Source: Acaryochloris sp. CCMEE 5410
GTDB taxonomy: Bacteria > Cyanobacteriota > Cyanobacteriia > Thermosynechococcales > Thermosynechococcaceae
DNA: 64,000 nucleotides
Reading direction: 5' to 3'
Assembly: GCF_000238775.2 (NCBI RefSeq)
Contig: NZ_AFEJ02000001.1
Span: forward strand, 3,162,001-3,226,000
Part shown: positions 9,260 to 17,626 of the stretch, piece by piece
Layout: the number at the start of each line of letters is the position of its first letter
Numbering within the stretch: the stretch's first letter is position 1
Position numbers and translations under genes: made by a program
The notes under the pieces: generated by a model
Seen by the model: the letters and a program-made list of their open reading frames with translations, nothing else
Database searches by the model: none
Told to the model about the DNA's origin: nothing

Positions 9260-10045
9260 TTGACGGCCTCCTTTTGGCGAACCCCACTACGACTGCTGAA
9301 GTGCCGACTGCGTCAATCCCTCAAAGAGATGCGGCGGGGCTATGGCCAGCCGTATGCGCAGCAGCAAACGCCGATAAACTCCTCCAGATTTAACCATCTC
9401 TGGAGCCAATGTCAAACCCCCATCAAGCAACGGTCTACCGCTAATAACCTCCACCAGAATCGGCTGATCAATATGAGCTTAGCCGCTCAATTCGTAGATG
9501 GCCTGATTCTTCAACCCCAGCAAATCTTCGGCTTTTGGCGATGCATCCCTCAACCGACCATTCAAAATGGCTTTCAAGCTGGCCCCATGCTGATCCGAGG
9601 ACAACTAACAACGGATGCTGGCGGGGGGCTGTGCCAAATTTCTACCACCTTGTTTGGCGCTTTTCTGGCGGGCAATTTGGAGATTTTAGAACGGTCCAAT
9701 CACAGTGTTGATACCTATGGCGACGATCGCTTTTTTACCCTGGGCCAAGATGCAGCCGTTGTGTATGGCTATAAGGATCTGGTCGTTCGCAATCTCCATC
9801 CCGTTCCCCTCCAGCTGCGCCTGCAAGTGGATCAAGCTCAATTGACCGCCACTGCCAGTCTTTGGGGACCAACCCCCATTTCTGACGCTATCTCGCTAAA
9901 CTCTGAGGTGATCCAATCTTTACCGGCTCCCCCAGATGGCATTCCAGGCTGGCGGGTGCGCACCCAACGATGGGTCCAACCTCCTGAATCACCCAAAATC
10001 CTCACCTACCAAACCGAAGATACCTACCAGCCCTCCCCCCTATGA
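9260..10045 (+). CDS. VanW family protein
   Basis: A 261-aa VanW-like protein. The diagnostic segment TTDAGGGLCQISTTLFGA is present near residue 117, followed by ERSNHSVDTYG and GQDAAVVYGYKDL. VanW domains occur in glycopeptide-resistance clusters and in many cell-wall-associated proteins, but their biochemical role is unresolved. The TTG start at 9260 has GGAG eight bases upstream (9248-9251), which decides the start. No signal peptide is evident, although residues 1-25 are strongly basic. The stop overlaps the ATG of the Ldh-type dehydrogenase (ATGA at 10042-10045), so the two are translationally coupled. The unit is divergent from kamA-like/ATP-grasp. Confidence 0.85.
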   Translation: MTASFWRTPLRLLKCRLRQSLKEMRRGYGQPYAQQQTPINSSRFNHLWSQCQTPIKQRSTANNLHQNRLINMSLAAQFVDGLILQPQQIFGFWRCIPQPTIQNGFQAGPMLIRGQLTTDAGGGLCQISTTLFGAFLAGNLEILERSNHSVDTYGDDRFFTLGQDAAVVYGYKDLVVRNLHPVPLQLRLQVDQAQLTATASLWGPTPISDAISLNSEVIQSLPAPPDGIPGWRVRTQRWVQPPESPKILTYQTEDTYQPSPL

Positions 10046-11109
10046 ACCCACCGATTCAGGTTTCTGCCGCTCAGCTTCGCGCCTTTCTTACCGCTGTTTT
10101 AGCAAACTATCCCCTGCAGCCTGACGCTGCCACTGCCATCACCGATCATTTAGTCCAAGCCAATTTATGGGGCATGGATTCCCACGGGTTGCAGCAAATT
10201 ATGGGGTATGACAAAAGTCTGCGGAGCGGTCGGATTAATCCTCAGCCCAAGTTACACATCCAAACAGATCGCCCCACCATGAGCCGGATTGAAGCCGATC
10301 GTGCGCCTGGACAGTATGCCGGTCAGATCGCCATGCAACAGGCGATTACAAAGGCTCAGGAGATGGGCATGGCCGTGGTGGGCGTCACTAACAGTAATCA
10401 CTTTGGCATGGCGGGCTACTATACGCGGATGGCCGCTGCTGCCGGGATGATCGGTTTCGCTACCAGCGACACCAATGTCGTAGACTTAGCTCCCTATGGC
10501 GGCAAAGAAGCCCGACTCGGCAATGATCCTTTTTCCTGGGGCATCCCTAACGGGGACATGCCCATCGTCTTGGATATGGCGGCAGGAACCGTGAGTGGCG
10601 GCAAAATTAAACATTTCGGTTATCAAGGACGGCCCATTCCACCCGAGTGGGGCTTAACGGCGGCAGGAGACACCACCTCTGAAGCGCAAGCAGTGGCGGT
10701 CAATCAAGCCGCTTCGCCCAAAGGAGCGGGGATGGCCCTAGTTGCGGATCTGCTCTGTGGTCCGCTTTTGGGAACGGCGGCAGCTCTATTTAAAACCAAA
10801 TCCAGGCACGATCACATGAACGGTACGGGGCATTTTTTCTGGGTGATGGATCTGGCGGTCTGGTCTGATCCAGAGGAATTTGCGGAGCGGGTGGGGGATG
10901 CGATCGCAACTCTAAAACAAACCCCACGCCTTGACCCCCAACAGCCCATCTATTTCCCCGGCGAGTTGGAAGTTTTAACAGAGCAAACTCGCACCCAACA
11001 GGGAATTCCTGTACCCTATGCTCTAATCCAGGATTTGGCCCGTCACTTCGGCCCTGACTTGGTCACTCAACACCTAACGCCTGATCTGTCTCTCTCCCTG
11101 AACGCTTGA
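10042..11109 (+). CDS. Ldh family (malate/L-lactate/ureidoglycolate-type) dehydrogenase
   Basis: A 355-aa NAD(P)-dependent 2-hydroxyacid dehydrogenase of the Ldh2/MDH2 family, unrelated to Rossmann-fold lactate dehydrogenases. Landmarks are DSHGLQQIMGY near residue 46, VGVTNSNHFGMAGYY (residues about 112-126, with the catalytic-loop His), LAPYGGKEARLGNDPFSWG, and MALVADLLCGPLLG. The family includes malate, L-lactate, sulfolactate, ureidoglycolate and delta-piperideine-2-carboxylate reductases; the substrate cannot be read from sequence. The start ATG overlaps the vanW stop by four bases and the stop overlaps the TTG start of the MFS gene (TTGA), so vanW, this gene and the transporter form one coupled operon. 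A transported hydroxyacid or cyclic imino acid as substrate is an inference. Confidence 0.88.
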   Translation: MNPPIQVSAAQLRAFLTAVLANYPLQPDAATAITDHLVQANLWGMDSHGLQQIMGYDKSLRSGRINPQPKLHIQTDRPTMSRIEADRAPGQYAGQIAMQQAITKAQEMGMAVVGVTNSNHFGMAGYYTRMAAAAGMIGFATSDTNVVDLAPYGGKEARLGNDPFSWGIPNGDMPIVLDMAAGTVSGGKIKHFGYQGRPIPPEWGLTAAGDTTSEAQAVAVNQAASPKGAGMALVADLLCGPLLGTAAALFKTKSRHDHMNGTGHFFWVMDLAVWSDPEEFAERVGDAIATLKQTPRLDPQQPIYFPGELEVLTEQTRTQQGIPVPYALIQDLARHFGPDLVTQHLTPDLSLSLNA

Positions 11110-12197
11110 ATCAATCCACCCCAACGAACCAGAGCCGTTTAACGGCGGCAGGCTTTCTCGGTCTCTACCTCCACGGCATTGTAGTCGCCATGCCCGGTGC
11201 GTTCCTTCAGCAGTGGACCGACACCTTTGGCGCAGGCGTCAATATTGGTCTGTTTTATACTCTCTTTTTGATCAGCAGCCTAGGGGGATTAATCTGGGTC
11301 TCTCGCCAAAAATATCGCCATCCCGTCTTTGCCTTCGCCTTTGCTGCCATTGGCATTGCCTTTATCGCCGCCGCTTGTGCCCCTCAGTTTGCATGGATTG
11401 GGGGTGCTGCCCTTCTACTGGGTTGGGGAGATGGCATTCTCAACTTCCACTGCAATAACTTGGTGGGAGAGCTACATCCTCGTCGCAAAATCACCATCTT
11501 AAATTGGGCCAATGCCACCTTTGGGGTCGGGGCTCTGAGTGCTCCTCTGATCAATGCCGCATTACCGTGGCGCTGGGCCTTTGGCTTCGTGGCAATGGGA
11601 GCCATGTTAGCCATTGGCCTGGCATGGCAAGCCCCCCCAGTTCAAAATTTTCAGCCTCGCCATGATCGCGTTCAGTGGAATATTGCTTGGCCATTTCTGC
11701 TGGTAATTTTGCTTTATGTGGGTTTGGAAAGCTCGATTGGGACTTGGAGTGGGTCTTACCTCAGCAGTCTGGGCTGGAGTAAGGGATGGCAAAATGCTTT
11801 GCTCTCGGCTTACTGGGGTGGTTTGACCCTAGGTCGCCTAACATTGGGCGTTTGGGTCGGCCCTCGCCCAGTACAACGGTTGCAGATGTTATTTCTGGTG
11901 GGTGTGGGTGCCATTGCACTGACGTTTTTTCCCAGCTTTGGCTTTCTGTTTCCAGTGGCTGCCATTCTCTATGGCCCTACGTTTGCAACCATCTTTGCCC
12001 TTTTGCAAGGGCGTTGCGGTCATGTGGCTTTGGGCTATATGTTCTACGCTGCCTATCTGGGCAAAACCCTATTCCCTACGGTCTTAGATCAAATCCCTGA
12101 TCCGATTAACCTCCGCTTTGGGTTTCTCAGTCTTGCCCTACTTCTTGTGCTGAGCAGTCAGTTTTTACCAAGCACATCAGCAAAAGATCATGGTTAA
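11106..12197 (+). CDS. MFS transporter
   Basis: A 363-aa polytopic inner-membrane protein of the major facilitator superfamily with about 11-12 hydrophobic helices, for example GVNIGLFYTLFLISSLGGL, FAFAAIGIAFIAAACAP and LLVILLYVGLESSIGTWSG. The pattern of a helix 4/5 region with GWGDGILNFHCNN and the second-half motif SAYWGGLTLGRLTLGVWVG resembles the fucose/sugar or drug-efflux type branch. The TTG start at 11106 overlaps the stop of the upstream dehydrogenase (TTGA), indicating translational coupling. Being the last gene of the vanW-Ldh-MFS operon suggests that it imports a substrate of, or exports a product of, the dehydrogenase; the cargo is unknown. It is slightly shorter than the typical 390-400 aa. 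Confidence 0.85.
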   Translation: MNQSTPTNQSRLTAAGFLGLYLHGIVVAMPGAFLQQWTDTFGAGVNIGLFYTLFLISSLGGLIWVSRQKYRHPVFAFAFAAIGIAFIAAACAPQFAWIGGAALLLGWGDGILNFHCNNLVGELHPRRKITILNWANATFGVGALSAPLINAALPWRWAFGFVAMGAMLAIGLAWQAPPVQNFQPRHDRVQWNIAWPFLLVILLYVGLESSIGTWSGSYLSSLGWSKGWQNALLSAYWGGLTLGRLTLGVWVGPRPVQRLQMLFLVGVGAIALTFFPSFGFLFPVAAILYGPTFATIFALLQGRCGHVALGYMFYAAYLGKTLFPTVLDQIPDPINLRFGFLSLALLLVLSSQFLPSTSAKDHG

Positions 12198-12256
12198 GCC
12201 TTAAGAAGCTGTCGTCATTCCAAACAGCTATACAGAGTCTTTAGGCTTCGATGATG

Positions 12257-12290
12257 GTCATGATAGCTCCATTGCGATCTCTATCATGAC
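12257..12290. other. Perfect 10-bp hairpin after the MFS gene
   Basis: Stem 12257-12266 pairs exactly with 12281-12290 around a 14-base loop. It sits 60 bases after the MFS stop codon and before the convergent TIR-like gene, so it may end transcription, although it is followed by an A run, not a T run, on the plus strand. Confidence 0.45.
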
Positions 12291-12576
12291 TACAAAAAAA
12301 TCTTGTACATGCCAGAAATAATGTCGCCTAACACTGCACTTTGCAGCTGGGTTGAGAATCACTAAGAAAACACAGTTTTAAGGCCTACATGGCCTTATTC
12401 AAATCTACGTTTAAACCTGCGACTTTTAGTTCTTTAGCCAAAGTAAATCGCCAAGCACCTGCTGAATCAATATCAATATACAGAACACCGAGAAAGTCAG
12501 AAGGTATTTCTACATTTCCTTTTCTTAAGACACAGACTCGCTTTCGTCCTATCTTCGCAGCCATATAACCAAGTTC

Positions 12577-12584
12577 AACTAGAA
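12577..12584. repeat. Target-site duplication, left copy
   Basis: AACTAGAA directly abuts the left end of the insertion at 12585 and is repeated exactly at 13729-13736 beyond its right end. Confidence 0.9.
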
Positions 12585-13728
12585 GGGAGCATGTCACCTT
12601 TGCAGATTGTTTTGAAATCGTTCAGGATACAAGTGTTGCCCAGAAGTCTTCATCAATGAACTCCGAAAAAGCAGCTCAACTCAAAGTCCATCTTGATGCG
12701 ATAGCCCAATTACTGTACGAAGAAAGCGATCCAGAGAACCTGAAGACGCTAGAAGGTATTGAGATGACGGTGCGTCAGCAAATTCAGACCCATGTCAGTC
12801 CCGAACTCGGTCATTTTTTATCCGCACAGCTACTGGCACAGCAGCAGGCCGCAACCGACGCCTGAAAAGCACCTTGGGCGTTCTAAGCATTACAACTCAA
12901 CAGGCACAGCATCTAGCCGTTTCCCCCTATCGTCAAATCAGTCCTCATTTAGAGAATTGTTGCTTGCGCATCAGTGCCAATGTCTCCTATGCTCAAACTG
13001 CTAAAGATGTGGCTTATTTAACTGGGATTCAGGTACCAGCCAAAACCCAGCAGCGATTGGTGCATCAACAACGGTTTCCTACCCCCAGGCTCATGAAGCT
13101 TTAACCGAAGTGAGTGTAGATGGTGGCAAAGTGCGCATCCGCACCCCTTTAGGACACCCTTGTCAGTGGAAAGACTATAAAACCCTGGCAACGCATGTGG
13201 GACTCATCGCGGATTATCACAATAATGCCCGGCTCATTGACTGGACTCACCAGCAACCGTTAGCCTCTCCACTGACTTGTTTAGGGGATGGTCATGATGG
13301 CATTTGGAATATCATTCGTCAGCTGAGCATACCTGAGCAACGGCGAGAGATTCTGGACTGGTACCATCTGGTGGAAAATCTTCATAAGGTCGGTGGGTCC
13401 CTCAAACGTCTGCACCAGGCTGAGCAGCTCTTATGGCAGGGGAAGGTTGATGAAACCTTGGCTCTATTTGAGTCATTGAAGAAAAGCAGGCCCAAGTCTT
13501 TGCAACTATGTTCGCAAACATCGGCATCGGATCGTCAATTATGACTATTACCAGAGTGAGCAAATCTGCTCTATTGGGTCTGGGGCTGTTGAATCTGCTA
13601 TCAAGCAGATTAGTCGCAGAGTCAAAATTTCAGGGGCGCAGTGGAATGAAAGTAATGTCCCGCAAGTGCTGGCACATCGGTGTGCTTACCTCAATGGCTT
13701 AATTGGAATGCAAAGGTGACATGCTCCC
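12585..13728 (+). mobile_element. ISKra4-type insertion sequence, 1144 bp
   Basis: The ends are perfect 20-bp inverted repeats (12585-12604 and 13709-13728, beginning GGGAGCATGTCACC) flanked by 8-bp direct repeats AACTAGAA. The interior carries a broken ISKra4 family transposase. The element lies inside the TIR-like gene in opposite orientation. The 8-bp duplication agrees with this family. The intact ends and target duplication show a recent transposition even though the transposase reading frame is not continuous. Confidence 0.9.
12656..13702 (+). pseudogene. ISKra4-type transposase, frame-broken
   Basis: Read across frames, the pieces form one ISKra4-like transposase: an N-terminal segment from 12656 (MNSEKAAQLKVHLDAIAQLL), a middle from 12874, the catalytic core from 13110 (SVDGGKVRIRT, LGDGHDGIWNIIRQL, ILDWYHLVENLHK) and a tail ending with IGSGAVESAIKQISRRVK and GAQWNE near 13560-13660. 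Frame changes occur near 12865-12874, 13100 and 13500. Some members of this family use a programmed shift for the first junction, but three breaks argue for a decayed copy. A functional copy elsewhere would have had to supply transposase, or decay followed insertion. Confidence 0.8.
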
Positions 13729-13736
13729 AACTAGAA
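13729..13736. repeat. Target-site duplication, right copy
   Basis: AACTAGAA matches 12577-12584 exactly and bounds the right end of the ISKra4-type element inside the TIR-like gene. Confidence 0.9.
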
Positions 13737-14539
13737 CGTTTTGTCGAGCACGAGGCATGAGGTCTTCTGGTGATGCAGAGCTTGCTCCAACATCATCTGG
13801 AGTAAATAGAACGACAGCATATGCAGCATCTGTATGTTTTTCAAGCTTTTCGATTATAGTTTGACCTTCATTGGCTTGCTCATGGAGGATGACAGCATTC
13901 AAGCCTAATTTTTCAATGAATCTTGCAGACGACTCTTTGGCTTGTTCATCATGACCATGAATAATAAATACATTATTACTATTTGCAGAAATTACGTTTC
14001 CTTTAGTGTTTATTACCTCTTGTTCTTTAAACAACAGGTCATGTGTATAGTCTTTCCCTTCTGATAAAGGTAATAATCTACGATCTGTTCCCAAATCAGA
14101 TATACCCAAGTGCTTCATGCTGTTGTTGTATTGGTCAGCGTAATAAGATTTTGGCTGCGGAGTATTTGTAATTTTTATTTTTTGGAAATTCTCAATATTT
14201 TTGACAATCATTCCATCAACAGTAAAAACTCTGCCAGAATGCCAAGGTGTTATGATCTGTTGGTTAAGTTCATCAAATGTCAGGTCATTAAATACAGCAG
14301 ATCTATCTCTTTTCTTGATATCTCCTACCAACTCAACATAGCAGTGCCAATATTTATCAGGAAAAATATTTCCTTTTTCCATTTCTCAATTTACCTTTTT
14401 GCTGAGTTGCCCTAACTATGCTTCATGATAGGCATATTATTTATCAAGCTATTTTTTGCTTTTGGAGAGAAAACCTAGCTCTCCAAATTTCTCGGCCCTC
14501 GCTTAGCAGCCCTCATCAGACGTTTTCATAGACTTATCT

Positions 14540-14568
14540 TAAAATGTACTGTAATACCGTACATTTTA
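14540..14568. promoter_or_regulatory. Palindromic operator of the yefM-yoeB pair
   Basis: Inverted repeat TAAAATGTAC (14540-14549) and GTACATTTTA (14559-14568), perfect over 10 bp with a 9-base spacer, ends 12 bases before the antitoxin ATG. Known YefM-YoeB operators are palindromes built on TGTACA-type cores, so this is the likely autoregulatory site; its placement over the promoter would allow repression by the complex. Confidence 0.7.
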
Positions 14569-14580
14569 GCTTGAGTTCCA

Positions 14581-14853
14581 ATGGAAAGTATCAGTGTCAA
14601 CCAATTCAGAGCAGCGCTAAAAGAATGCGTGGAGAAAGTGATTAGCCAACACAATCCGCTAAAAGTGACTCGGCGCAATGGAGCAGACTTTGTAGTGGTC
14701 AGCGCTGAAGACTGGGAGCGAGAGCAAGAAACACTACATATCCTGCAAAGTAGTGACTTGATGCAACAGATTTCTGCCTCCTTTGCCACTCATCTAAACC
14801 AGCAAGGTTACAAACCATCCACCGAGGAAATGGATGAGATCTTTAGTCTTTGA
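14581..14853 (+). CDS. yefM: YefM/Phd family antitoxin
   Basis: A 90-aa type II antitoxin of the Phd/YefM family. The N-terminal DNA-binding fold is visible in MESISVNQFRAALKECVEKV and KVTRRNGADFVVVSAEDWE; the C-terminal region (about 60-90) would wrap around the toxin. The length equals that of known YefM proteins. It overlaps the yoeB start by 20 bases, the usual antitoxin-first, overlapping arrangement that keeps antitoxin in excess. A perfect palindrome directly upstream (14540-14568) is the likely autoregulatory operator. It follows the disrupted TIR-like gene in divergent orientation. Confidence 0.93.
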   Translation: MESISVNQFRAALKECVEKVISQHNPLKVTRRNGADFVVVSAEDWEREQETLHILQSSDLMQQISASFATHLNQQGYKPSTEEMDEIFSL

Positions 14854-15106
14854 AGGTAATACCTGGAGCGCCTATGAAAAGTTGCGAGAGAAAGATAAAA
14901 AACTGCATAAAAATCTCTGTAAAATCCTCAAAGAGATGCTGCGAGGCGATCCTAGCTCAGGACTCGGCAAGCCAGAACCTCTGAAACATAATCTCTCCGG
15001 TCTGTGGTCCCGCAGACTATCGCAAAAAGATAGGCTAGTCTATCGATTTGATGATAACTACATCTACATCTTTGCCATCGGTGGTCATTATGACCAAATC
15101 ACCTAG
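14834..15106 (+). CDS. yoeB: YoeB family ribosome-dependent mRNA endonuclease toxin
   Basis: A 90-aa toxin of the RelE/YoeB superfamily, which cleaves mRNA in the ribosomal A site. Family marks are the start MRSLVFEGNTWSAYEKL, the segment LCKILKEMLRGDPSSGLGKPEPLKH, and the catalytic C-terminal end GLWSRRLSQKDRLVYRF with IFAIGGHYDQ; the Arg, Glu and His residues expected in the active site (Glu48-equivalent PEPLKH, Arg in WSRRLSQ, His in GHYD) are present. It appears intact and full length. It is coupled by a 20-base overlap to the yefM antitoxin gene. Confidence 0.94.
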   Translation: MRSLVFEGNTWSAYEKLREKDKKLHKNLCKILKEMLRGDPSSGLGKPEPLKHNLSGLWSRRLSQKDRLVYRFDDNYIYIFAIGGHYDQIT

Positions 15107-15153
15107 AACTAGCACATTCCGCAATCGGACTGCCATGTACGATAAAAAACGCA

Positions 15154-15933
15154 CTACCAATGGCTTTCTTGATACTGTGAGACTCGATCAACAATCCGTT
15201 TCACATCAGACAAGTAAAAGCGACTCCAGTTAAAACAGTTGCATTCAATAATCCGCCACTGTCGATCAACCCGCCCAACATCAAGAACAAAGACATCAGC
15301 CGGAGTCCAGCTAGCAATACACTGAGCTGCAAAATCTAGAAGCTCTTGCGGTAGAAAAGCTTCTGCAGTAGGGCGATACATTGACCCTGTAATTACCTCA
15401 CCATTGACGATAAAAAGTCGCCATTCTGCATCCACTTCATACCGTTGTCCGACCACAACCTTATCTGATTGGCGATGAGGAACATCTAGCAATTTTCGAT
15501 ACATTCGCCGAATGTCTTCATAGCGAGCAACACAGCCCGTAAAAGCCTTGAGATCATCAGGGGGTTTGATAAAGAAAGCAGCAGATGCATCAGCCGCCAT
15601 TTTCAATAAGGACGACCAGTCCATCACCTGGGCATCGTAATTGAGATAGGCATGACCAAAGCCTTGGGTATAGGCATCATGCGTAAAATTCTGAGAATCG
15701 TAGAAGACGCCTTTTTGAACCTGCGCATCTTCCCTGGCACGGAGAATCAGCGTTGTGACACCGTGAAAGACAAGGGGTGGATCAACCTCAGACATCTTTG
15801 GTAAATGCTTCTGTCCTGGTTGGACCGTGACTGGGTAAAAAGGCTGCTCCAATTGTTCGCAAGCCGCTTGCAAGAGCAATGCAGAATTAGATTTAGGAAT
15901 ATTGGATTGTACAACCCAAGTTGTTTTCTCCAT
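15154..15933 (-). CDS. ATP-grasp domain protein (R2K-like clade)
   Basis: About 259 aa. The sequence resembles small ATP-grasp proteins of the R2K group, which ligate amino acids or peptides in poorly known modification or biosynthetic systems. Visible landmarks are FFIKPPDDLKAFTG (ATP-binding lysine strand, about residue 125), VDAEWRLFIVNGEVITGSMYR, and the metal-binding end VFVLDVGRVDRQWRIIECNCFN. The start ATG at 15933 gives MEKTTWVVQSN; a TTG at 15954 would add seven residues. It is 100 bases downstream of a methyltransferase gene on the same strand, so they may be co-transcribed. The substrate is unknown. Confidence 0.72.
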   Translation of the reverse strand: MEKTTWVVQSNIPKSNSALLLQAACEQLEQPFYPVTVQPGQKHLPKMSEVDPPLVFHGVTTLILRAREDAQVQKGVFYDSQNFTHDAYTQGFGHAYLNYDAQVMDWSSLLKMAADASAAFFIKPPDDLKAFTGCVARYEDIRRMYRKLLDVPHRQSDKVVVGQRYEVDAEWRLFIVNGEVITGSMYRPTAEAFLPQELLDFAAQCIASWTPADVFVLDVGRVDRQWRIIECNCFNWSRFYLSDVKRIVDRVSQYQESHW

Positions 15934-16034
15934 AACTCCAGTGCTAATAGGCAAGATAAGGCATGAAATGATCTAGGAGCACCCTGTGTAAATCCACAAA
16001 CTGTCCTTAGCTTAGCCATATTGCCACAGTTAAA

Positions 16035-16829
16035 CTACTGTTTCTGAGCAACAACGCTTACCGTCGCATAGTAAATGGCCCAGGTATTTGGATCTTCTGC
16101 GAATCGGCCATAATGATCGATATCCGCCTGGGTAACTACACCCGTTGCCAGATATTTCTCTGCCAATTGCACCGTAGACATTTTCATCATGGTCGCCATG
16201 CCCGACCCACCCTGAGAGAGATGAGTATCCACCTCTACAACAAATGACTGTAAATCATAGGCTTGTATTAGAGCAGGCAACTTCGCACCGAGGCTATAAT
16301 CCATTCCCCGCGCTGTAAACATCTGCTCAATCGCCCGGTTCACATTATTCACAGCCTGACAAGTAGCATCCTCACCTGCAATCGCCCGAGCAGCCGCAAA
16401 ATCAGGTTCTTCTAGGACGATCCATCCCCCCGGTTTCACCAACTCCAATACCTTCGAGAGGACTGCATGAGCATCAGGATTATGGATCAAAACATAGCGG
16501 GCATGGACTAAATCAAAGGATTGTTTATCTAAAGGGAGCTGCTGGATATTGCCTTCCAAAACCTCCACATTACTGGCCGCCAGATTAGCTACAAATCGCG
16601 TGTCAAGATCAACCGCAACCACCTGACCGTTCTCTCCCACTGCGCTTGCCATCCATTGTGTAATGGACCCCGCGCCTGCCCCCACTTCCAAACATCTCCA
16701 GTTCGTCGTCATGCCCGTTGACTCCAGTCGTTGACGACTCGTTGGATCAAAGATTTTTTCAATGGCCTGGAGCCGCTCTAGTTCTTGAGCATATTGAGTC
16801 TCAGTAAAAATGTATTTAGCAGTCGACAT
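16035..16829 (-). CDS. Class I SAM-dependent methyltransferase
   Basis: A 264-aa Rossmann-fold methyltransferase. Motif I is CLEVGAGAGSITQWM near residue 45, the acidic end of strand 2 is VVAVDLDTRFV, motif II lies in FDLVHARYVLIHNPD and motif III in LVKPGGWIVLEEPDF. The C-terminal third (GLGAKL, STVQLAEKYLATGVV) would form the substrate lid but does not identify the substrate. The length suits a small-molecule methyltransferase. It precedes an ATP-grasp protein on the same strand by about 100 bases. An A/T-poor leader of 465 bases without genes lies upstream. Confidence 0.85.
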   Translation of the reverse strand: MSTAKYIFTETQYAQELERLQAIEKIFDPTSRQRLESTGMTTNWRCLEVGAGAGSITQWMASAVGENGQVVAVDLDTRFVANLAASNVEVLEGNIQQLPLDKQSFDLVHARYVLIHNPDAHAVLSKVLELVKPGGWIVLEEPDFAAARAIAGEDATCQAVNNVNRAIEQMFTARGMDYSLGAKLPALIQAYDLQSFVVEVDTHLSQGGSGMATMMKMSTVQLAEKYLATGVVTQADIDHYGRFAEDPNTWAIYYATVSVVAQKQ

Positions 16830-17294
16830 TTCTTCCTCCCCTCAGCCATCGAGTCCTGGACAAATCCATATATCCAATGGGGGCAATCCCATAAGCCGTT
16901 ATCCCTTACCCCCATCAGTACATAGCTAAAGATCTAGCTCAGCACAATACCTCAATATATCTATTGCTACATCTCAACGGCTTACCCCCAAATAGCCTAA
17001 CCGACCTCTAGCCTGAGCAGCAGAGGCTAACCACAAGCTCAAGCATTCACAACAGCGCAGGCTATTGCAAAAAGCCAACCCCTTGACCAATTAATAGTAA
17101 TTATGTACTATAAACCTCAGATCTATTTGTAGCTCATTACCTTCACTCAGATCTGATATCACTCAACAAAGCACCCACTTTTCACTCCTATTAGGTGGGT
17201 TTAGAATCATCCCATCATCACTCCGTTTGCAAAATCCACCTCCTGTTTTCCTGCCCAATCCGTTGATTAGGTCATCGATATTTAAGGAACTTCT
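16830..17294. other. Intergenic region without a recognisable gene
   Basis: The 465 bases between the divergent methyltransferase and GST-like genes hold stop codons in all frames. A short imperfect stem (ACCCAC near 17178 with GTGGGT near 17196) is present. Promoters for both flanking genes presumably lie here, but I cannot assign them. Confidence 0.5.
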
Positions 17295-17626
17295 ATGCTG
17301 ACGCTTTACCAGTTTGAGCCTGCCTGGGGTCTGCCCAATGCCAGCCCATTTTGCATGAAGCTAGAAACCTATTTTCGGATGACGGGCCTGGAATATCAGG
17401 TCGATACCAGCGCTGATGTGCGTAAAGCGCCTAAAGGCAAGCTCCCTTATATCGAAGATAAGGGCCAGATTATTGCTGACTCTAATTTGATCATCGAATA
17501 CCTAAAAACTACCTATGGTGATCCGCTGGATAGTCATTTAAGTCCTGCTGATACTGCCATTGCCCTCGCCATGCGAAGGCTAATTGAAGAAAATCTTTAT
17601 TGGGCACTAGTGCTTCACCACAGTGA

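Larger units (their letters stand above)
12385..14382 (-). pseudogene. TIR-like nucleotide-binding protein, split by an IS element
   Basis: The gene runs on the minus strand from ATG 14382 to 13729, is interrupted by an insertion sequence, and resumes at 12576 to the stop at 12385. Removing the element and one 8-bp duplication joins RARQNVLV to ELGYMAAKIG in frame, giving 281 aa. Residues about 140-281 match the TIR-like predicted nucleotide-binding family: VFIIHGHDEQAKE, AVILHEQANEGQTIIEKLE, AVVLFTPDDVGA, then LMPRARQNVLVELGY. In related defence systems such domains act as NADases or nucleotide sensors. The N-terminal 140 residues match nothing I recognise. As it stands the protein would stop soon after residue 218 with a short IS-encoded tail. 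Adjacent to a YefM-YoeB pair, consistent with a small defence patch. Confidence 0.85.

Noticed and set aside
12585-13728. The ISKra4-type element as part of a defence island cargo
   Set aside because: It carries only transposase remnants; no additional genes lie between its inverted repeats.
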